DNA from: Lingula anatina
Lineage: Eukaryota > Brachiopoda > Lingulata > Lingulida > Lingulidae
Direction of reading: 5' to 3'
DNA length: 53,853 bases
Assembly (NCBI RefSeq): GCF_001039355.2
Contig: NW_019773736.1
Location: 1,033,810 to 1,087,662, forward strand
How positions within the stretch are numbered: the stretch's first letter is position 1; each line of letters opens with the position of its first letter. This document shows positions 23,383 through 52,986 of this stretch, piece by piece. Made by a program: the position numbers and the translations under genes. The notes beneath the pieces are model-generated. The model was not told where the DNA came from. It saw nothing but the letters and a program-made list of their open reading frames with translations, and did no database searches.

Positions 23383-25283
23383 GGGCTAAAATTTTGTTGT
23401 TTAAAAGATATTTTACTTTTCAAATACAAAAATTACCCGCCAACAGAAACTGGCCTATATCTGTTAATTGAAAAATTACATGAATGGTTATGAATAGATG
23501 TTCATAATTACGTTTATAATGGACGAAACATGACGACGAGGATTATGATCTGTTCGCTACGGTTCTTGATACATGTATACAATTAATAAATGATTTTCAT
23601 AGTCTGATAGCTATTCACCAAAATTAACACGACCTTATGATCATTTACATATTTACATAAAGTTTTATTTATTCAGTTTTTATATTAATCTTTTCAACTA
23701 CATAAATCGGTGGTAGTGTTTTATTTTTTTTCGGGGGGAGGATTACGCTTCTATTATGATTAACTTTACTATATGTTTATTGTTGTTACAATATACATTC
23801 CTCTTACAGAGAAAAGTTAATGTCTGTTTTATTGTAAAAAATTCACACTTTATGTTTGAAAGTAATAGCTGTATGGATCACATTAACTGAAAGGTGAAAT
23901 TAAATAACTATATTTATAACAATAAACGATTTGTTTTCTTTCATTTGAAATGAGAGTTTAATTGATTAAAAATCACAGACATAGATGCTGGATGGAAGAG
24001 ATGAAGGGAGTTTAGGACCATTTCAATAAGAATAAAGCATTTTCTTTTATTCAATCAACAGCTAATATTACCTCCAATATTCCGCGCCGATGTCTCTCAG
24101 AGCATCTTCATCAGGGAATTAAGTATCCATGTGGATAATCTCTATCCAGGAGATAAACCCCGCCCCCTCTAACTGTCTTCAGAAAGGCGGGTATAACATA
24201 AAACAGCTGATGAAATTCTCCTCTGACGTTTTAACAAGGTTTTCAGAAAAAAAATCGAGATGCATTATTACGTACCTGGACAATAAGACGCCAAGGGTGG
24301 GAGGGAGTGTTTTAGAAAAGAACTTCAGACTGAATTTAGTCTTCGCCTTCATTCCAAAAATTTAGCCTGTTCTATTCATTAGAAAAACGCATGGGCAATG
24401 AGTAATATATAACTATAGATCCAAAACATGTTATAAAACTTGTCTAATATGCCACTGAATTGGGCTACTTCTCATTCATCTTTGGTTAAAGTAACCTTAA
24501 ATTTTGGTGTTAAACATTCGACCAATTTTCAGACAAAAAATTTATTGTGAAGCGGACCCAAGGGTTCACGTCCTCAAGAAAAGAATAAAAAATTGAGACG
24601 TTGGCGTAATGTGAAGTGCACATACTTTGGTTTCCTTCATGAAGGATATATCTACCAAAATAAATACTGAAGTAACTGGTGCTGTACATCATTCACCATC
24701 TCCTGCCTTTTTTTTCTTTGAAAAAGGTTTAATGCCCTCATTTAAAGGTACACTCCTTGGGTTTGAACCCCTCCAAATGTTTATTTTTGCCATCCACAGC
24801 TTCTTATAAAATCTAACATACACCTTAAAAACAATTGAACCTCCTAAATTATTTTTTTCTGGAACGTATCTGATGTTGATGCTTCCATCAAAGCTGAGGA
24901 AGATGGCCGCTGATTATAAGACAAGTCATTTTAAACTAAATAAAATTTCAAAAAATTAAATCAAAGGTCGAATTCAAATGCAAAGAGGAATAGATAAATG
25001 GTTTGTGAGTGCGAGAAAATTGCTTATTCCCTGGGAAAATCCATTTTGGTGGGTAAATCCCATGAAGTTGCCTATTAAAAGTGCCTTCATGTGAAATTTT
25101 ATAAGTCTATAACTTAAGATAGACAGCATTTTGTGAAACAAGTCCAAGTAGGGGCTAATGAAACACCTTTATTGACCCGTTTTGAGCGTGTCCACCGCTT
25201 AAGTCCAGGATTCTATAACGAGTGAGTTCAATCTAATACCTGCCTTCTATATTTAAATTAAAACAATACGAGTCTCACCCTAC

Positions 25284-25304
25284 CACCACACACACACACA
25301 CACG

Positions 25305-25339
<35 letters not shown>

Positions 25340-25348
25340 TCACACACA
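25284..25348. repeat. (CA)n microsatellite
   Basis: CA run with CG interruptions. A homologous tract follows peroxidase 2 at 27797. Confidence 0.95.
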
Positions 25349-25442
25349 CGTGCCAAGCCAATTCGCTCACGAAGCTGACATTTATCGTCTTGTCAATTAC
25401 ACTTGATGTAGGCTTATTACTGGTCATAAGGTATATGTACTT

Positions 25443-25497
25443 GATGAAAATTATCAGTAGTCCCAAACGTATTGTTGGGGAACTGATAATTTTCATC
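25443..25497. repeat. Hairpin with 16-bp perfect arms
   Basis: GATGAAAATTATCAGT pairs with ACTGATAATTTTCATC, and inner TCCC/GGGA pairing extends the stem. Confidence 0.9.
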
Positions 25498-25757
25498 ATA
25501 AATATGGCCCAGTATTGGTACGTACCAGAATGTCGTAATCGACAAGGTGGACATTAGTTTCGCAAGGAATCGGAGTTTTGTCTGAAATGGAGGGTTTTCA
25601 TCAATTGCGTCTGCTCAAAGACAAAACGTCTTTAGAACCCCTGTCTAATTATATAGGTGATCACAGGTGTTAAACACCTACATTCTCCTCACCTGACAGT
25701 TAAGATGACACCTCAGACGTTTTTGTTTTTTTTTTTACATGTTATATTTCTGACAAG

Positions 25758-25769
25758 ATATATAAAGGG
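25758..25769 (+). promoter_or_regulatory. TATA box of peroxidase 2
   Basis: GATATATAAAGGGTGGGCAAC lies about 80 bp before the ATG and matches the block in front of peroxidase 1. Confidence 0.7.
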
Positions 25770-25841
25770 TGGGCAACCAAATAACCAAGAAGGTATTTTT
25801 CTAATCAACAGGGACAAGTGATTTTCAACAAAACAACCACC

Positions 25842-26798
25842 ATGATACGTTATTTGCTGTGTGTGCTCGCGGCTTCTGCCGTGCAATCCCTAACAACGAC
25901 AGACGTGGAAAACCTTAAGGATTTGCTCACTATTCTTGTTAACACTCAAGACAGCGACGGCGAGAGGCCACTGGTTGCCGCTAACGTGCGCCTAGCTTTT
26001 CACGATTGCGTTGGGGGATGCGACGGCTGCGTTGACTTTTCGAATGCAGATAACGCCGGACTTCAGACAGTAGTAGGCTTATTAGATGCACTGTATGGCG
26101 ATACATCCAACGGTATCAGCGCCCTGATCTCCCGTGCGGACTTCTACGCTCTGGCAGGTATAGTGGGCGTGGAGGTAGGGGCGTCTTTACAGAGGCGATG
26201 TGGCAGAAACTGTGTCAATCCAACCCCTAGCGTCACTTTCCGCTACGGCAGGACAGACTGTGACCCAGCAACAGTCGCCACGAGGAGCTTTCCCTCCGGT
26301 ATCGCCAACCTGACAAAGACGCTGCAGTTCTTCGCCAATGAATTTAGTTTCACGTCTCGAGAAACGGTGGCTCTTCTAGGCGCCCACACCCTTGGGGAAG
26401 CTCACCGAGAAAACTCTGGATTCCGGGGCAGGTGGGTTCCTAGGAAAGATTCCTTTGATAACGACTACTTCGTTAAGCTGGCTGACGGGGGTGGGGTTAG
26501 CTGGAGTCAGACGAGTTTGCAAAGAGGAACCCTTTTCCAATGGGACGGAGACGACGCAAGTGGACGCGGGCACATGATGTTGAACAGCGACATGGTTCTG
26601 TACAGGGATATCAGCCCAAATGCCACTACCGGCCAAACCCTGACTTGCCCTACGAACGCGGCCCTGTGCCCCTATGCCGCCACCAAGGACATTGTGGAGG
26701 AGTTCGCAGCCGATAACGCGGGGTGGATGGCGGAGTTTTCCGTCGTGTTCGAGAAGATGATCGAACACGGGAGTACAAACTTGCAGCTCCCAGCATAG
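25842..26798 (+). CDS. Secreted plant-type heme peroxidase 2 (ascorbate-peroxidase-like)
   Basis: Intronless frame of 318 aa with signal peptide MIRYLLCVLAASAVQS. Heme-site residues are intact: Arg50 and His54 in VRLAFHDC and proximal His182 in LLGAHTLGEAH. Two N-glycosylation sequons (NLT at 156 and NAT near the C-terminus) suit an extracellular protein. From about residue 43 to the stop it is almost identical to peroxidase 1, whereas the first 40 mature residues differ clearly. It is a functional-looking tandem paralogue. A bacterial or fungal contaminant origin is unlikely, because the gene sits between animal genes and has its own TATA box and duplicates. Confidence 0.9.
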   Translation: MIRYLLCVLAASAVQSLTTTDVENLKDLLTILVNTQDSDGERPLVAANVRLAFHDCVGGCDGCVDFSNADNAGLQTVVGLLDALYGDTSNGISALISRADFYALAGIVGVEVGASLQRRCGRNCVNPTPSVTFRYGRTDCDPATVATRSFPSGIANLTKTLQFFANEFSFTSRETVALLGAHTLGEAHRENSGFRGRWVPRKDSFDNDYFVKLADGGGVSWSQTSLQRGTLFQWDGDDASGRGHMMLNSDMVLYRDISPNATTGQTLTCPTNAALCPYAATKDIVEEFAADNAGWMAEFSVVFEKMIEHGSTNLQLPA

Positions 26799-27809
26799 GG
26801 GTTATATATGGCGTTAGCCCTACCCACGCCACATATACTAAATTATATTGCTGCTGAAAAGATATTTAATTTATTGAAAAACTAGAAGGTTGGTTATCAA
26901 TGCACAAAACATGACGTGGTGGATTCATCTGTTAGCTAAGATAATTTAACATTAGAATGCTATAGGGCCTATTTTAAAGTTATTTTCATCGTTCGATTGC
27001 TAATCACCAAAATTAACTCCATAAAGTTTTATTTATTTGGTTTATGTTCTAATCTTATCAAGTAGATTGATCAATTTTATTTTTTTGTTTACGCTTCTTT
27101 TATCACCAACTTTATGTAGTGTCATTGTTACTATACATGTATACATCCCTCTTGAAAACAAATGTTAGCATCTGGTATATTGTAAAATATAGTTTATGTT
27201 TCGAAATAAAAACTAACTGTATGGGTAACATTAACTGAAAAGTAAAATTAAATAAATATATATAGTCCTATATAGAAATAAACCAGTTGTTTCCTTTCTC
27301 TTAAAATAAAATTTTCACTGATTTAAAATTCGAGACAAAGATCCTGGATGGAAGAGTAGAAGGGCTTTTAAGACCGTTTAAACAAGGTTTTAACCAGGTT
27401 TTTATAAAGAAATTCGAGATGCTTTATTATGATCTTGGACAATAAATGACTAAGGGCAGTGACCAAGGTGTGTGTGTGTGTGTGTGTGTGCTTGGGGGGG
27501 GGGGGGGGGGTGAGGTCACAAAATTTTAGATCGAAGTTAGTCCTTACTTTTATAACAAACATTTGATCCATTTTGATCCGGAAAAAATGTGCATGAAAGA
27601 TTGTAGATCTAAAACATGCTATATAATTCTTCTCATTCATCTCTTGTCAAAGTAGACTTAAATTGGTGAAGCAGGCACCATGAAGGCGTTATTTTCTTAG
27701 AACGAGTGTCATTGGGATTGAGCTCTAAAATGATATAAGTTATCGGATATAATTCCCTGGTTAAAGCTAAGCTAAACGCCCCTCACCCTAAATAAAACAC
27801 ACACGCACG

Positions 27810-27840
<31 letters not shown>

Positions 27841-28770
27841 CAGCATGGGTCAAGCCATGTCGCTCACGAAACTATCGATTACCGTCTAATAAATTATACT
27901 TGATGGAGGTTAATTGCTGGACATAAGGAACATGCTGGTCTACCGGTGTTCATTGGATTCTTCAATGACCAAAATAACGAGCTATCAACAATGACCCTCA
28001 TGCTAATTATTGATAAACGGTTGGTGCACGTGCTGACCGAGAAGCAAACAATAACAATTTGCATGATACAAACATATGTGCTTATTTCACTGATTGAAGG
28101 TGACCACGGCCCAATGTTGACATCAAGCTTTTCCTTTTCCATTCATTTGAGCCATTGCATGCATGTACGTGTTTCTTTTCCTTTTTTTTTCAGATCAGAT
28201 AAAAGTTGCATTGGACTATCACTGTAATCGTTTATTACAAAAGAGTTTGATTCACCGAAAGAAAAGGGGAATATACAAACGAATTAGAATTTTACAAAAG
28301 ATTTTGTTAATTTTTTTCTTATTTAGATAAAATCATTTTCATAAATAGGCCTTCTTTTCCCGGTTAATACCGACTCCCAGCAACCTTACTATAGGCCTAT
28401 ACGTGCTTGCTGATAGCTTTAACATTTGCCTCACTTTTTTTGTCTTCGTAACTTTTTTGTCCTGGTAACCGCGCGGTATAGGCCTACCATGTACTTGGCA
28501 TGTTTTTTGTAAGACCGAAAACTGCAGCAAGCTTTACTTATGGAACGCAGCAATTATTTTTCAGTTTATATAGCCCTACTCTGCTTCATATAGGCCTACC
28601 ACCAGTCGACGAGTAAGGCCTTACACTGAGAAAAGCCAATAGATATCTACTTCCTTGGCCAAAGCATCAATCGCAATCATAGGGCTTAGCCGCGTGCTTA
28701 TTCATTGAACATCACGAAGAAGTATGCTTATCAAAGCTTCACGCGCGTCACTCTCTACTACATTTCAAAG
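26799..28770. other. Intergenic stretch between peroxidase 2 and GPR107
   Basis: Holds the peroxidase 2 3' UTR, a (TG)n plus poly-G tract (27470-27510), a (CA)n tract (27797-27842) and several 'taggcct' short repeats near the GPR107 start. Most of it is repeated at 51215-52986, except about 400 bp (roughly 27690-28098) missing from that copy. No coding exon is supported. Confidence 0.65.
27470..27510. repeat. (TG)n followed by poly-G
   Basis: A TG run and then a G homopolymer of about 17. The equivalent tract at 51893-51957 has a longer TG run and shorter G run. Confidence 0.9.
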
Positions 28771-46174
<17,404 letters not shown>

Positions 46175-46206
46175 CAGAGAATTGGATGCTAGACTGAGAT
46201 GATATG

Positions 46207-47513
46207 CAGGGTTTCCGTTAGCGCAATATTTGTGCGTCCCTGACGCTTTTTTATCAAAATTGACCCCCATTTTTAAATGTATTGCGTCCATTTGACGCAC
46301 ATTTATCTCATTTATCCAGCGAGTTTTCAAACTGGCTGGGAATGTGTAAATACAAGGAATTCGTTTTTGTTTCCTTTCTGGACGATATTTTTACTTCATT
46401 CGAAGAGACGGGATGAAAATTCCGGGGAGTTCCCAGCTAATTATACATAATTTATTAACCTCAGTTTCACTCACATATACTATTTTCTGACTGGCTGAGA
46501 TTGGGGATGACGTAATATACAGTCTCGTTTTCGTTTCCGTGATACCCTTACACCACAAAATGGCCGCACACATGTGCTCACGCTTCTCGTGTTTACAGAC
46601 TTGTTTTTACAGACTTGTTCCTCTGTTTCTTCATTATCAGTTGTGCACAGTAGTCATGGCTAAGCCTTCTGTTTAAAAAATGACGTTGTTGAACTTAAAA
46701 TACTTCGTTGGTGCACAGCGTAGCAAAAATGAAAACGAAGTGAGGAAGAGAAACGGATTGATATTGAAATTGGAAAGAAGGTGGGCCCCGGCGGACTTAT
46801 AATCTGGAGGAGAGGAAAAAGGTGTGTGGAGTTAATATTATTATCAACAGCAACATAAACCTTACTGCTTTATTACGGGTTCTGAAAATTATCGAGCATA
46901 TGTATGTCTCTTCTTCCTGTCTATCATACACCTGGACCAGTAGTGGTTTCTTTAGACGTACTAGTATATGGACAGATACAGATGTATGTACCAGTACATG
47001 CACCCTACAGTTCACGACCACTAGTTGGAGAAAGTGCACATGAACTCATTGAAGGCTCACAGTTTGAATTTCTTGTTATCAAAATGAAATAAACTGAAGA
47101 AGGAATTTAGACTCAGGGTGGACAGTCCCTATCAAAGTTTCAATTGTATGAAAGCGACCGCCTTACTAAGCGGTTTCACAATGCATATGTTATTGCCAAA
47201 AACAACGGGTGAACTAGTTTTCTGATTAACAGACGTTTTTATGGACATACGTTTGATATTACTGGCTACACATTCTTCATTATATTTTTTATGTACAGAC
47301 ACAGATGTGTCTGTACATATTGCCATCACCTGCGTCTGTCGTCGCCGTCGCCGTCGCCGATCATGTCGCCGTCGCCGTGCACTTTCANCTTTTTGTCTGT
47401 ACATTTGACAGCTTTGCTGCCTTGTTAGTCCTTGTGTCAATTTACAATGCATTTTTCATTAAATAAAATAAAACTTGTTATGCAAATAATTTTTTGTCTA
47501 TATTTTTTCTACA

Positions 47514-47588
<75 letters not shown>

Positions 47589-48032
47589 TTTAATGTCAAA
47601 GATTAAAAACGTTAAAAAATACACCTGAAAACATAAATAATTTGTCATATTTGTATTACTTTACTTCGGTCTGAGAGATTTTGTTTCAGTCTGACAGAAT
47701 TTTCAAGCTTGTCAGACCGAATGGGCCTTCGATAAAGTCTGTAAAATTTGTAAATGTCAATAAAATTCAGAAAGTTCCATTAGTGACATTCTTTAAATGG
47801 CCTACACCCACAGCTTTCACATGGTATGGTCTGTCATTGATAGGGATGGTCTGGTGGCAGAGTACCCCATAAATAACACTTATGACTTTTGTTGTTTTTA
47901 TTGCTTGTAATATTTATTTCAATGTTATTTCAAACTTATGAATTCTTGACCCCTAAATTTTGAAAATGACCCCCATTTTTAAAAAGTGGGGGTCAAAATG
48001 ACCCGTGCATGCAAAATCTAGTGGAAACCCTG
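46207..48032. mobile_element. Non-autonomous hAT-like element, 1.8 kb
   Basis: Starts CAGGGTTTCCGTTAG and ends CTAGTGGAAACCCTG, a hAT-type inverted terminus. GATATG flanks both sides as a likely (part) target duplication. The inside has no transposase. It holds a GTCGCC-rich stretch, an N at 47388 and a long TA repeat. It begins 32 bp after the GPR107 stop. Confidence 0.75.
47518..47585. repeat. (TA)n microsatellite
   Basis: About 68 bp of pure TA inside the hAT-like element. Confidence 0.95.
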
Positions 48033-49116
48033 GATATGTATTGTGTTGAAAAGTAAAAATTGTGTGCAGCAGCACCATCCCTGTCAGGCTGGATGATGTG
48101 TTAACTTAACACTTGATGTATACTTGATTGGAAGAATTGAGGGAATGGTAAAAGCCCAGTATATAAGGCGTTGTAAAAGATGGCTCCATCAGTCTTTATG
48201 GAAACATGTCAGTCAGTTAATCTTTATAGTACTTTTATATATAAGAAAATTGTATTTAATTTAATTTAATACAATTTAATTTAATTAAATTTAATAGATG
48301 TCTTTTTTTTATTATTTATTTTTTGGGAATGAAAGTCTGCTAACAATAAGAAAGAATGTTCAGAATTAAGTGGAAGCAATGTTCTCAAGTTTGACAGTGG
48401 AAATCATGTCCCATATTTTACCCAGCAGGTGACAGAGAATCTGTGGCGGAACTCATACCTATTTATTCCTAAGTGTTATTGTGGCAGGCTTAGGAGGGAA
48501 TGGCAATATATATATAACGGACTGAGGGCTTGCTGTGTTTAAATGTGATACTTGTAGTAGTACATGAAATATTAGATATAAAAGGAATTGTTTGTTTTTG
48601 AGTATATTTGAAGGTACACATAAATCATAGTTGTTTGTCATGGTTCTTTCTTGATACCCAGAGCTGTTGGAATCATTGTATGTAAAAATGTAAAAATCTT
48701 GTATGGCATAACAGGAGACATTTTAACATAATCAGAAGCAACTGATATATCAGATTTTAATTTCTCTCAGAAAATAAACAAGCTTGTTTTGTTTTACGTA
48801 AAAGTAATGCATTTTACATGGTTTCTTTCGGAGTCCCAGCAAAGCCATGCCATTAGTCTGTGTAAATGAATTTGTACTTGAAAGGTTCAGGCAGAGTTAT
48901 TCCCATACCACAAGTTTTACCCACTCTATTTGTTTCTCTTTGAAATAGCAAAACTATATTGAAACGGTGTCTTTGTTCATGTAACTCTATCCTGAGAGTC
49001 AGAATTAACTAGAAACTCACGTCTGTCATCTCCACGCCTGTCTCTGTGTGTCTAGATACAGTACCTTGCTAAATTCAGGGTATATCAATAGTTTGAGAAT
49101 ACCTTTGCAGCATCTC

Positions 49117-49348
49117 TAAGACCCCATTCCCATAGATTTTAGATCGATCTATCTCTGTGGGGAGTCTCACTAGATTACTGTCAGCTTAGCCGGCTTAAGC
49201 GTCTGTCCCGCCTACTGAAAGCTGTAAGGGGTTAATTAACTATGGTGCAAGCTCGGCTGACTGCAATTTAGCGTGAACCCCAAAGGAGTTAGGTAGATCT
49301 AAATCTAAATCTCTGGATCGATCTAAATCTCTGGGAATGTACCCTAAG
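49117..49348. mobile_element. MITE, inverted relative of 39334-39550
   Basis: Reverse-complement copy of the intron 3 element. Its end CTCTGGGAATGTACCCT mirrors the start of the other, and the inner GCTCGGCTGACTGCAATTTAGC segment matches in reverse. Confidence 0.8.
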
Positions 49349-49671
49349 ATACCAGCCCATGCTTCCTGCCACCCTGTTAGTCATCAACATATTTGAAATG
49401 AATGGCATATGTTTGTTGGATAAAGAGAAGGGGGTGGTCTACGCTATGTGTTGAGATCAAGTTCCCCTGCCTGTAGCCCATCTATTGTTTTGTTTATTTA
49501 TTTATATATTTTGTGTCCCACCAAGGTGTTTGCAGAATGTACAGATTGTTCTTAGATAAATATGGTAAAATAAACTATAACCGATTGAAAGCTTTTATTT
49601 TGGTTGGTCAGATGTTTACGCTGGTCATCAAGCCATGTGGTCAGACATTGTCGTTACTGTGAAAAGAGTTG

Positions 49672-49706
49672 ATGGGGGTGGGGGGGTGTGGGGGGGGGTG
49701 GAGGGA
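49672..49706 (+). repeat. G-rich tract (potential G-quadruplex)
   Basis: Four or more G runs of four to nine bases separated by single T or GTG. Confidence 0.7.
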
Positions 49707-50629
49707 TGAGTGGTGCACTCTCAAGTAATAAGAATGCATTTTCAACCATGAGACTTATTATATTCTAAAGGAGTGTAGACAGTATATGCTCATTTTTGAA
49801 GTTTTTAAGAAATGTTTGCAAGCAAATAATGTCAGATTTTTCTTCCCTGGTCCATCACAGATAGTATTGGGGTACACACATGAACTGGTCTGCTACAACT
49901 GCATGTTCATTGTTTGACAAATATTACAATTCTTAGTTCTCTCAACCTCAACAGAAACAAACACTTTGAAGTTTGAAATATTATTTAATTACATACATTA
50001 TCTGCACCTTAAACATTCTGTACAATTTCAATCATAATATAAGATTTTCTTAACAGAAGTAGGCCTACTTGTTAACTTAAAAAATTTCTAGTTTAAAACT
50101 TGACCACTGCTTTTATGATTCATCACAGCATATGCTCCTGCATTACCAGAACTTATTTTGGCATGTCTGTTTGCACCTTTCTTAAATTATGCTCAGAACT
50201 GAACCAAAATTCAGGAATGGAATATTTGTTTCTTTACAGTGGTTAAAGTAAAGCATTTACAAACAAAAAATTTGGATTATTATTTACATCAATAGAAGCA
50301 TAAAACGAGCTAATTCTAAAAGATGAGATTCTATAAAACCGTTAATTGTGATAAAGTGAATTAAAAGTGATGAATTGCGATATATCTGACTCCAGCCCTA
50401 ATTACAATTATTATTATCAACCTGATGATACATCAAATATTGAAGCAAAAGCAGTTTCAATGGTTTTCACGACAAAATTAATGAACGCTATGATTAGTGC
50501 ATTCACTGAAATGAAAATGGTTATGGCAAGTAAATAAGATGATTTAAGTAGCATTGCAAGTATTGCTTAGCTAGGGCATTTAGCACACGTCTAAATATTG
50601 GAGTAGCAACTCATTATAAGACATAATAT

Positions 50630-51214
50630 GTCAATCCAACCCCTAGCGTCACTTTCCGCTACGGCAGGACAGACTGTAACCCAGCTACAGTCGCCGCGAG
50701 AAGTTTTCCCTCCAGTATCGCCAACCTGACAAAGACGCTGCAGTTCTTCGCCAGTGAATTTGGCTTCACGTCTCGAGAAACGGTGGCTCTGTTGGGGGCC
50801 CACACCCTTGGAGAAGCTCACCGAGAAAACTCTGGATTCCGGGGCAGGTGGGTTCCTAGGAAAGACTCCTTTGATAACGACTACTTCGTCAAGCTGGCTG
50901 ACGGGGGTGGTGTTAGCTGGAGTCAGACGAGTTTGCAAAGAGGAACCCTTTACCAATGGGACGGAGACGACGCAAGTGGACGCGGGCACATGATGTTGAA
51001 CAGCGACATGGTTCTGTACAGGGATATCAGCCCAGATGCCACTACAGGCCAGACCCTGACTTGCCCTACGAACCCAGCCCTGTGCCCCTATGCCGCTACC
51101 AAGGACATTGTAGAGGAGTTCGCAGCCAATAACGCCGGGTGGATGGCGGAGTTTTCCGACGTGTTCGAGAAGATGATCGAACACGGGAGTACAAACCTGC
51201 AGCTCCCAGCATAG
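50630..51214 (+). pseudogene. 5'-truncated peroxidase copy
   Basis: In-frame C-terminal 194 codons of the peroxidase, starting at the VNPTPSV segment and ending in the same LQLPA stop. It keeps the proximal His motif LLGAHTLGEAH but lacks the signal peptide and the distal His half, so it cannot encode a working enzyme. A stop (TAA at 50624) lies two codons before homology begins. There is no TATA box or ATG. The 3' flank matches that of peroxidase 2, so this is the edge of a larger duplicated segment. One sequon of the other copies is lost (PDAT for PNAT). Confidence 0.9.
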
Positions 51215-51891
51215 GGGTTATATATGGCGTTAGCCCTACCAACGCCACATATACTAAATTATTTTGCTGCTGAAAAGATACTTTATTTATTGAAAAACTA
51301 GAAGGTTGGTTATCAAAAGATATATATAGTTATTATGCACAAAACATGACGTCGTGGATAATCTGTCAGCTACAATAATTTAACATAAGTAGGCCTATGC
51401 TATATATTTTAAAATTATTTTCATCGTTTAATTGCTAATCACCAAAATTAATTCCATAAAGTTTTATTTATTCGGTTTATATACTAATCTTATCAAGTAG
51501 ATTGATCAATTTTATTTTTGGTTTACGTTTCTTTTATCACCAACTTTATGTGGTGTCATTGTTACAATATACATTCCTCTTAAAAACAAAAGTTAGCATC
51601 TGGTATTGTTAAACATTTATACTTAATTAATGTTTCGAAATAAAAACCGTATGGGTTACATTAACTGAAAAGTAAAATTATATAAATATATATATATAGA
51701 AATAAACCAGTTGTTTCCTTTCTCTTGAAACAAAATTTTCATTGATTTAAAATTCGAGACAAAGATCCTGGATGGGAGAGCAGATGGGCTTTTAAGACGG
51801 TTTAAACAAGGTTTTGACAAGGTTTTTATAAAGAAACTAGAGATGCTTTATTATGTTTTTGGGCAATTAATGACTAAGATCAGTGACCAAG

Positions 51892-51892
<1 letters not shown>

Positions 51893-51942
<50 letters not shown>

Positions 51943-51957
51943 CTTGGGGGGGGGGGG
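51893..51957. repeat. (TG)n with poly-G
   Basis: Expanded TG tract relative to 27470-27510. Confidence 0.95.
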
Positions 51958-52195
51958 TCACAATATTTTTTTATCAAAGTTAGTCCTTACTTTATAACAA
52001 ACATTTGATCCATTTCGATTCGGAAAAAATGCGCATGAGTAATTGTAGATTCAAAACATATGCTATATAATTCTATTCATTCATCTCTTGTCAAAGTAGA
52101 CTTAAATTGGTGTCAAGTTAAATTTCGACCAACTTTTGTTTGGTGGCCACGGACCAATGTTAACATCAAGCTTTTCCTTTTCCATTAATTTGAGC

Positions 52196-52353
52196 GGGGG
52201 CGTCTCGATAGTCCGAAGGTTCATTGGTCCGAAAAGTGGTAACATTTTCATCGATTTTTTAATCAAGGGTTCATTGGTCCGAAGGTTCTATAGTGAACAT
52301 TCGGACCAATGAACCTTCGGACTATTGAACCTTCGGACTATCGCTACGGCCCC
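52196..52353. mobile_element. 158-bp MITE with 8-9 bp target duplication
   Basis: Begins GGGGGCGTCTCGATAGTCCG and ends with a near-complement (CGGACTATCGCTACGGCCCC). AATTTGAGC flanks both sides, and the first copy has the single near-identical site (about 28146). The inside is made of direct and inverted copies of a GGTTCATTGGTCCGAA unit. Confidence 0.85.
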
Positions 52354-52986
52354 AATTTGAGCCATTGCATGCATGTACGTGTTTTTTTTTTTTTTTCCTT
52401 TTTTTTCAGATCAGATAAAAGTTGCATTGGACTATCACTGTAATCGTTTATTACAAAAGAGTTTGATTCACCGAAAGAAAAGGGGAATATACAAACGAAT
52501 TAGAATTTTACAAAAGATTTTGTTAATTTTTTTCTTATTTAGATAAAATCATTTTCATAAATAGGCCTTCTTTTCCCGGTTAATACCGACTCCCAGCAAC
52601 CTTACTATAGGCCTATACGTGCTTGCTGATAGCTTTAACATTTGCCTCACTTTTTTTGTCTTCGTAACTTTTTTGTCCTGGTAACCGCGCGGTATAGGCC
52701 TACCATGTACTTGGCATGTTTTTTGTAAGACCGAAAACTGCAGCAAGCTTTACTTATGGAACGCAGCAATTATTTTTCAGTTTATATAGCCCTACTCTGC
52801 TTCATATAGGCCTACCACCAGTCGACGAGTAAGGCCTTACACTGAGAAAAGCCAATAGATATCTACTTCCTTGGCCAAAGCATCAATCGCAATCATAGGG
52901 CTTAGCCGCGTGCTTATTCATTGAACATCACGAAGAAGTATGCTTATCAAAGCTTCACGCGCGTCACTCTCTACTACATTTCAAAG

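Larger units (their letters stand above)
23383..25757. other. Intergenic stretch between the two peroxidase genes
   Basis: Contains the 3' UTR of peroxidase 1 (AATAAA near 23585), a CA microsatellite and a hairpin at 25443. No coding exon is supported. The DNA before the CA tract and just after it resembles the DNA downstream of peroxidase 2, so the duplicated unit was several kb long. Confidence 0.6.
48033..50629. other. Gene-poor stretch downstream of GPR107
   Basis: AT-rich DNA with a low-complexity TTTAATTTAA tract (48240-48300), one MITE (49117-49348) and a G-rich run (49672-49706). No exon is supported. It ends abruptly where peroxidase coding sequence begins. Confidence 0.65.
51215..52986. 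other. Intergenic stretch of the second copy
   Basis: Matches 26799-28770 with indels. It carries a long TG tract with poly-G (51893-51957) and a MITE absent from the first copy. No coding exon. Confidence 0.7.

Noticed and set aside
22423-26798. Bacterial or algal contamination as source of the peroxidases
   Set aside because: They are embedded between spliced animal genes with TATA boxes, three related copies and shared AT-rich flanks.
47300-47460. Arg-rich minus-strand frame over the GTCGCC repeat
   Set aside because: Low-complexity repeat inside a non-autonomous transposon, containing an N.
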